Shown: positions 7,280 to 10,037 of the stretch, one piece after another | Position numbering within the stretch: position 1 is the stretch's first letter | How the letters are laid out: each line of letters begins with the position of its first letter | Assembly: GCA_019752975.1 (NCBI GenBank) | Contig: JAIELM010000102.1 | Location: 1-10,037, forward strand | DNA: 10,037 bases | Origin: Undibacterium sp. | GTDB lineage: Bacteria; Pseudomonadota; Gammaproteobacteria; Burkholderiales; Burkholderiaceae_D | Reading direction: 5' to 3' | The notes under the pieces: model-generated | What the model was told of the DNA's origin: nothing | Seen by the model: only the letters and a program-made list of their open reading frames with translations | Databases searched by the model: none | Made by a program: the position numbers and the translations under genes

Positions 7280-8026
7280 ATGTCACAACAAAATACTCAA
7301 CATACACGTCCGACGGGACGTTCCTCCAATCAACTGCGTGCTATGAAATTTACCCGCAATTTCACCAAGCATGCTGAAGGTTCGGTACTTGTACAATTCG
7401 GTGATACGCAGGTGATTTGCACCGCGAGTATTGAAGACAAAGTACCAGGATTTTTAAAGGGCAAAGGGCAGGGCTGGTTGACCGCAGAATATGGCATGTT
7501 GCCTCGCTCTACCCATAGTCGCATGGATAGAGAAGCGGCAAAAGGTAAACAATCAGGACGCACGCAAGAAATTCAGCGATTAATTGGTCGCTCTTTGAGG
7601 GCGGCATTTGACCTTGAAGCCTTTGGTGAACGTACTTTGCATCTCGACTGCGATGTTATTCAGGCTGATGGGGGGACTCGCACCGCTTCAATTTCCGGTG
7701 CAATGGTCGCGGCCTATGACGCATTTAATAAGCTAGTGGAGCGCGGAGAAATTATCAAAAATCCGGTCAAACATTTTGTCGCGGCGATTTCGGTCGGGGT
7801 GTATCAGGGGCAGCCGGTACTCGATTTGGATTACGTAGAGGATTCCGGCTGTGATACCGATATGAATGTGGTGATGAATCAGGATGGCCAATTCATAGAA
7901 GTGCAGGGAACGGCAGAAGGCGTGGCTTTTGATCGACCTACCTTAAATCAGTTGATGGATCTAGCCGAAGTCGGCATTGCGGAAATTATTCATGAGGAAA
8001 AAAGGGTACTAGGATTGGTACTGTGA
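7280..8026 (+). CDS. rph: Ribonuclease PH
   Basis: A 248-residue phosphorolytic 3'-5' exoribonuclease that trims tRNA 3' ends, releasing nucleoside diphosphates. Family motifs are strong: [20 protein letters not shown] at 28-47, [15 protein letters not shown] at 65-79, the phosphate-binding region [20 protein letters not shown] at 88-107, [19 protein letters not shown] at 123-141 and the catalytic [15 protein letters not shown] at 182-196. The ATG is preferred over an in-frame TTG directly before it (7277). The N-terminus is about ten residues longer than in E. coli (238 residues). Only a weak purine-rich stretch (GAGAGAGA) precedes the start. The gene lies 15 bases after the phosphatase and overlaps rdgB by one base. 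The protein is full length, unlike the frameshifted copy in E. coli K-12. Confidence 0.96.
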   Translation: MSQQNTQHTRPTGRSSNQLRAMKFTRNFTKHAEGSVLVQFGDTQVICTASIEDKVPGFLKGKGQGWLTAEYGMLPRSTHSRMDREAAKGKQSGRTQEIQRLIGRSLRAAFDLEAFGERTLHLDCDVIQADGGTRTASISGAMVAAYDAFNKLVERGEIIKNPVKHFVAAISVGVYQGQPVLDLDYVEDSGCDTDMNVVMNQDGQFIEVQGTAEGVAFDRPTLNQLMDLAEVGIAEIIHEEKRVLGLVL

Positions 8027-8661
8027 TGACGCAAATAAGTACGCAAAAAGTAAGCACGCCGCAAATAGCGTCAAAACAAAAAATCGTCTTGGCCTCAAAT
8101 AATCAAGGCAAACTTAAAGAGTTTTATCATATCCTCGCGCCCATGGGCTTTGATTTGCATTCGCAGGTCGAATTCCAAGTTCCTGATGCGCCAGAACCCT
8201 ATTTTACTTTTTTAGAAAATGCCTTAACCAAGGCGCGACACTGCGCCAAACTGACTGGCTTGCCAGCACTAGCAGATGACTCTGGCTTATGTGTAAACGC
8301 TTTGCACGGTGCTCCCGGCGTCTTGTCAGCACGTTTTGCTGGCGAACCTAAATCAGATCAACGCAATAACCTCAAATTAGTAGAGTCGCTCGCCGCTCAT
8401 TCGGATAAATCAGCTTATTACTACTGTGTTTTAGTGTATGTGCGTTCAGAAAATGATCCACAGCCAGTGATTGCCGATGGCCTATGGCGCGGTGAAATTG
8501 TGGCTCAAGCGAGAGGAGATGCTGGCTTTGGCTATGACCCGCATTTTTACCTGCGAGATTTAGATAAGACGGTCGCACAACTCGCTAGTGAGCAAAAAAA
8601 TCTTCTCTCGCATAGAGCAAAAGCGCTGCAAGCATTGCTAGCTAAATTAGCCCAAGATTAG
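8026..8661 (+). CDS. rdgB: dITP/XTP pyrophosphatase (RdgB/HAM1 family)
   Basis: A 211-residue enzyme that hydrolyses deaminated purine triphosphates (ITP, dITP, XTP) to monophosphates, keeping them out of DNA and RNA. Motifs: SNNQGK at 24-29, FLENALTKARH at 62-72, ADDSGLCV at 83-90 with the metal-binding aspartates, GAPGVLSARFAG at 95-106, GFGYDP at 167-172 and SHRAKAL at 195-201. About 17 residues precede the usual KIVLASNN start of the family; ATG 8026 is chosen because it forms a TGATG stop/start overlap with rph, suggesting translational coupling, while an in-frame GTG lies one codon earlier. The stop codon sits in a tandem 11-bp repeat (8646-8690), so the last residues (LAQD) are encoded by repeat DNA. 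Confidence 0.95.
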   Translation: MTQISTQKVSTPQIASKQKIVLASNNQGKLKEFYHILAPMGFDLHSQVEFQVPDAPEPYFTFLENALTKARHCAKLTGLPALADDSGLCVNALHGAPGVLSARFAGEPKSDQRNNLKLVESLAAHSDKSAYYYCVLVYVRSENDPQPVIADGLWRGEIVAQARGDAGFGYDPHFYLRDLDKTVAQLASEQKNLLSHRAKALQALLAKLAQD

Positions 8662-8690
8662 CCCAAGATTAGTCCCAAATTAGCCCCGCC
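8646..8690 (+). repeat. Degenerate 11-bp tandem repeat across the rdgB stop
   Basis: ATTAGCCCAAG occurs exactly twice in a row (8646-8656 and 8657-8667), followed by a third copy with one inserted base (ATTAGTCCCAAA, 8668-8679) and a partial fourth (ATTAGCCCC, from 8679). The unit is not a multiple of three. The second copy supplies the in-frame TAG of rdgB at 8659-8661. The repeat fills most of the gap to hemW. Confidence 0.8.
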
Positions 8691-8693
8691 AAG

Positions 8694-9923
8694 ATGATAC
8701 CGATTAAAGCCATCAGCACATTGCCACTACAAGATATTTCCGCGAAAGTAAAACAAGATTTTTTGGCGCCAGGCGTGCTCAATTTAACTAGTTTGCCGCC
8801 ACTTTCTTTGTATATTCATTTTCCTTGGTGTGTAAAAAAATGCCCTTACTGTGATTTTAATTCACACGAGGTCAAGACCTCGTTTGACGAAGTCGCTTAT
8901 TTAGATGCAGTGAGAGCTGATCTTGAGGCCGCTTTGCCTATGATCTGGGGACGTAAGATCCACACCATATTTATTGGTGGCGGCACACCTAGTTTGATGT
9001 CGGCAGCAGGTCTTGAACGCCTTATGTCGGACGTGCGAAGCTTGCTCCCGATTGATGCCAATGCCGAGATCACGATGGAAGCGAATCCGGGAACATTTGA
9101 GGTAGAGAAGTTTAAGAGCTATCGCGCCAGTGGCATTAATCGCTTATCGATAGGAATACAAAGTTTTAACTCAAACCACCTGAGCGCGCTCGGGCGAATA
9201 CACAATGGTATAGAAGCGCAAAGAGCAATCGAGATAGCGCAGGATCACTTTGAAAATTTCAATCTCGACTTGATGTTTGCGTTGCCGCTACAGACGCTAG
9301 ATGAGTCTATGCAAGACTTAGAAATGGCCTTAAGTTTCAATCCCAATCATCTCTCTTTGTATCATTTAAGCTTGGAACCCAACACTTATTTTGCTAAATT
9401 TCCTCCACAGATTCCTGATGACGATTTAAGTGCAGAAATGCAGGAAAACATTCAAGCCAGAATGCTTCAGGCTGGCTATCACCACTACGAAGTTTCGGCC
9501 TTTGCCAAACCGGGAAAAGAATCGCGACACAATCTCAATTACTGGAATTTTGGTGATTACCTAGGTGTGGGTGCCGGTGCGCACTCTAAACTTTCCTTCC
9601 CGCATAGGATCATTCGGCAAGCACGTTACAAACAACCAAAAGCATTTATCGACGGCGCAATGGCGGGCAATGCGATACAGGAGTCCCCAGAAGTAGGGCG
9701 CGAGGAATTGGGCTTTGAGTTTATGCTCAATGCATTACGTCTCAATCAGGGGATAGATTCCAGTCTTTTCTTCGAGCGCACTGGCCTATTACTCAACAGC
9801 TTAGAGGCGCCATTGGCTCTCGCTGAACAACGTGGTTTGATTTATAGAGATCACTTAAGAGTGATGCCTACTGAATTGGGACGGCGATTCTTAAATGATT
9901 TACAGGCACTTTTCCTATCTTAA
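8694..9923 (+). CDS. hemW: HemW, radical-SAM heme chaperone (HemN-like)
   Basis: A 409-residue radical-SAM protein. The iron-sulfur motif is CVKKCPYCDF, with Cys46, Cys50 and Cys53 and Phe at 55; this CxxxCxxCxF form is typical of HemW, whereas coproporphyrinogen oxidase HemN has a fourth cysteine at that position. GGGTPS at 95-100 and SIGIQSFN at 152-159 follow, with NLDLMFALPLQT, YHLSLEPNT and HYEVSAFAKPG further on, and a HemN C-terminal domain over the last 80 or so residues. HemW of other bacteria binds heme and delivers it to respiratory enzymes rather than oxidising porphyrin. It follows rdgB by 32 bases, in the order rph-rdgB-hemW seen in many betaproteobacteria. No good Shine-Dalgarno precedes the ATG. 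The N-terminus is about 35 residues longer before the core than in E. coli HemW, so a later start cannot be excluded. Confidence 0.93.
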   Translation: MIPIKAISTLPLQDISAKVKQDFLAPGVLNLTSLPPLSLYIHFPWCVKKCPYCDFNSHEVKTSFDEVAYLDAVRADLEAALPMIWGRKIHTIFIGGGTPSLMSAAGLERLMSDVRSLLPIDANAEITMEANPGTFEVEKFKSYRASGINRLSIGIQSFNSNHLSALGRIHNGIEAQRAIEIAQDHFENFNLDLMFALPLQTLDESMQDLEMALSFNPNHLSLYHLSLEPNTYFAKFPPQIPDDDLSAEMQENIQARMLQAGYHHYEVSAFAKPGKESRHNLNYWNFGDYLGVGAGAHSKLSFPHRIIRQARYKQPKAFIDGAMAGNAIQESPEVGREELGFEFMLNALRLNQGIDSSLFFERTGLLLNSLEAPLALAEQRGLIYRDHLRVMPTELGRRFLNDLQALFLS

Positions 9924-10037
9924 AGTTCACTCTCCTAAAGAAATAATTGGGTGAGATGTCGGTTTTAACCAACGATCAATATATTTTTCAATTATTATTT
10001 TTTTCTAAAGGGCTTTGAGAATTGTAATTAGTAATTA
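9924..10037. other. AT-rich intergenic tail
   Basis: This stretch after hemW is AT-rich, with T runs (for example TATTTTTTTC near 10000). The only hairpin seen is a minimal GGTTTTAACC near 9962. No reading frame, RNA gene or convincing intrinsic terminator is visible. Confidence 0.5.

Noticed and set aside
7306..7321. 6-bp inverted repeat (ACGTCC/GGACGT) early in rph
   Set aside because: It could weakly affect translation initiation but is too short to separate from chance.
8866..8883. 8-bp perfect inverted repeat with a 2-base loop in hemW
   Set aside because: It is short, has too tight a loop, lies in conserved coding sequence just after the iron-sulfur motif and lacks a T tract, so it is probably chance.
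8694..9923. Annotation as oxygen-independent coproporphyrinogen oxidase HemN
   Set aside because: The motif has Phe instead of the fourth Cys (CxxxCxxCxF), and the protein is shorter than HemN (about 455 residues), so HemW fits better.
9961..9970. GGTTTTAACC palindrome as hemW terminator
   Set aside because: The stem has only four to five base pairs, and the T-rich stretches lie too far downstream for an intrinsic terminator.

Overview
The window looks like a chromosomal segment from a betaproteobacterium of the Burkholderiales, most likely the Oxalobacteraceae (Herminiimonas/Undibacterium/Glaciimonas-like). This rests on the block yicC-gmk-rpoZ-spoT facing away from kinase-phosphatase-rph-rdgB-hemW, on the 67-residue omega subunit, and on protein wording. 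Base composition is only moderately GC-rich. The assignment is inference from memory of gene order and cannot be confirmed without a search.

Layout. Positions 1-867 (+) hold the C-terminal part of an ABC exporter of the bacteriocin/colicin V type, cut by the window edge. Positions 868-1044 are a convergent intergenic region. It contains a short element with inverted-repeat ends (about 892-992) flanked by an 8-bp direct repeat, and a hairpin with a U tract that fits a terminator for the leftward operon. Positions 1045-5177 (-) form the leftward operon, transcribed yicC, gmk, rpoZ, spoT. Positions 5178-5284 are the divergent promoter region. Positions 5285-9923 (+) form the rightward run: Ser/Thr kinase, PP2C phosphatase, rph, rdgB, hemW. 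Positions 9924-10037 are AT-rich with no gene seen and no convincing terminator. No tRNA, rRNA, CRISPR array or intact transposase is present, and no gene-free stretch exceeds 300 bases.

How the genes fit together. The leftward operon joins RNA turnover (YicC), GMP phosphorylation (Gmk), the omega subunit of RNA polymerase, and the (p)ppGpp synthetase/hydrolase SpoT. In many proteobacteria omega forms part of a ppGpp site on polymerase, and Gmk supplies the guanine nucleotides from which (p)ppGpp is made. The rightward run adds tRNA 3' trimming (Rph), removal of deaminated purine triphosphates (RdgB) and a heme-trafficking radical-SAM protein (HemW). A soluble kinase and its PP2C partner sit between the two halves, so the locus reads as housekeeping RNA and guanine-nucleotide metabolism with a phospho-signalling pair embedded in it. 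No clearly undescribed system is visible. The most notable items are the non-RD kinase/phosphatase pair, the MITE-like element that carries the operon terminator, a perfect hairpin inside yicC, and a tandem repeat running across the rdgB stop codon.
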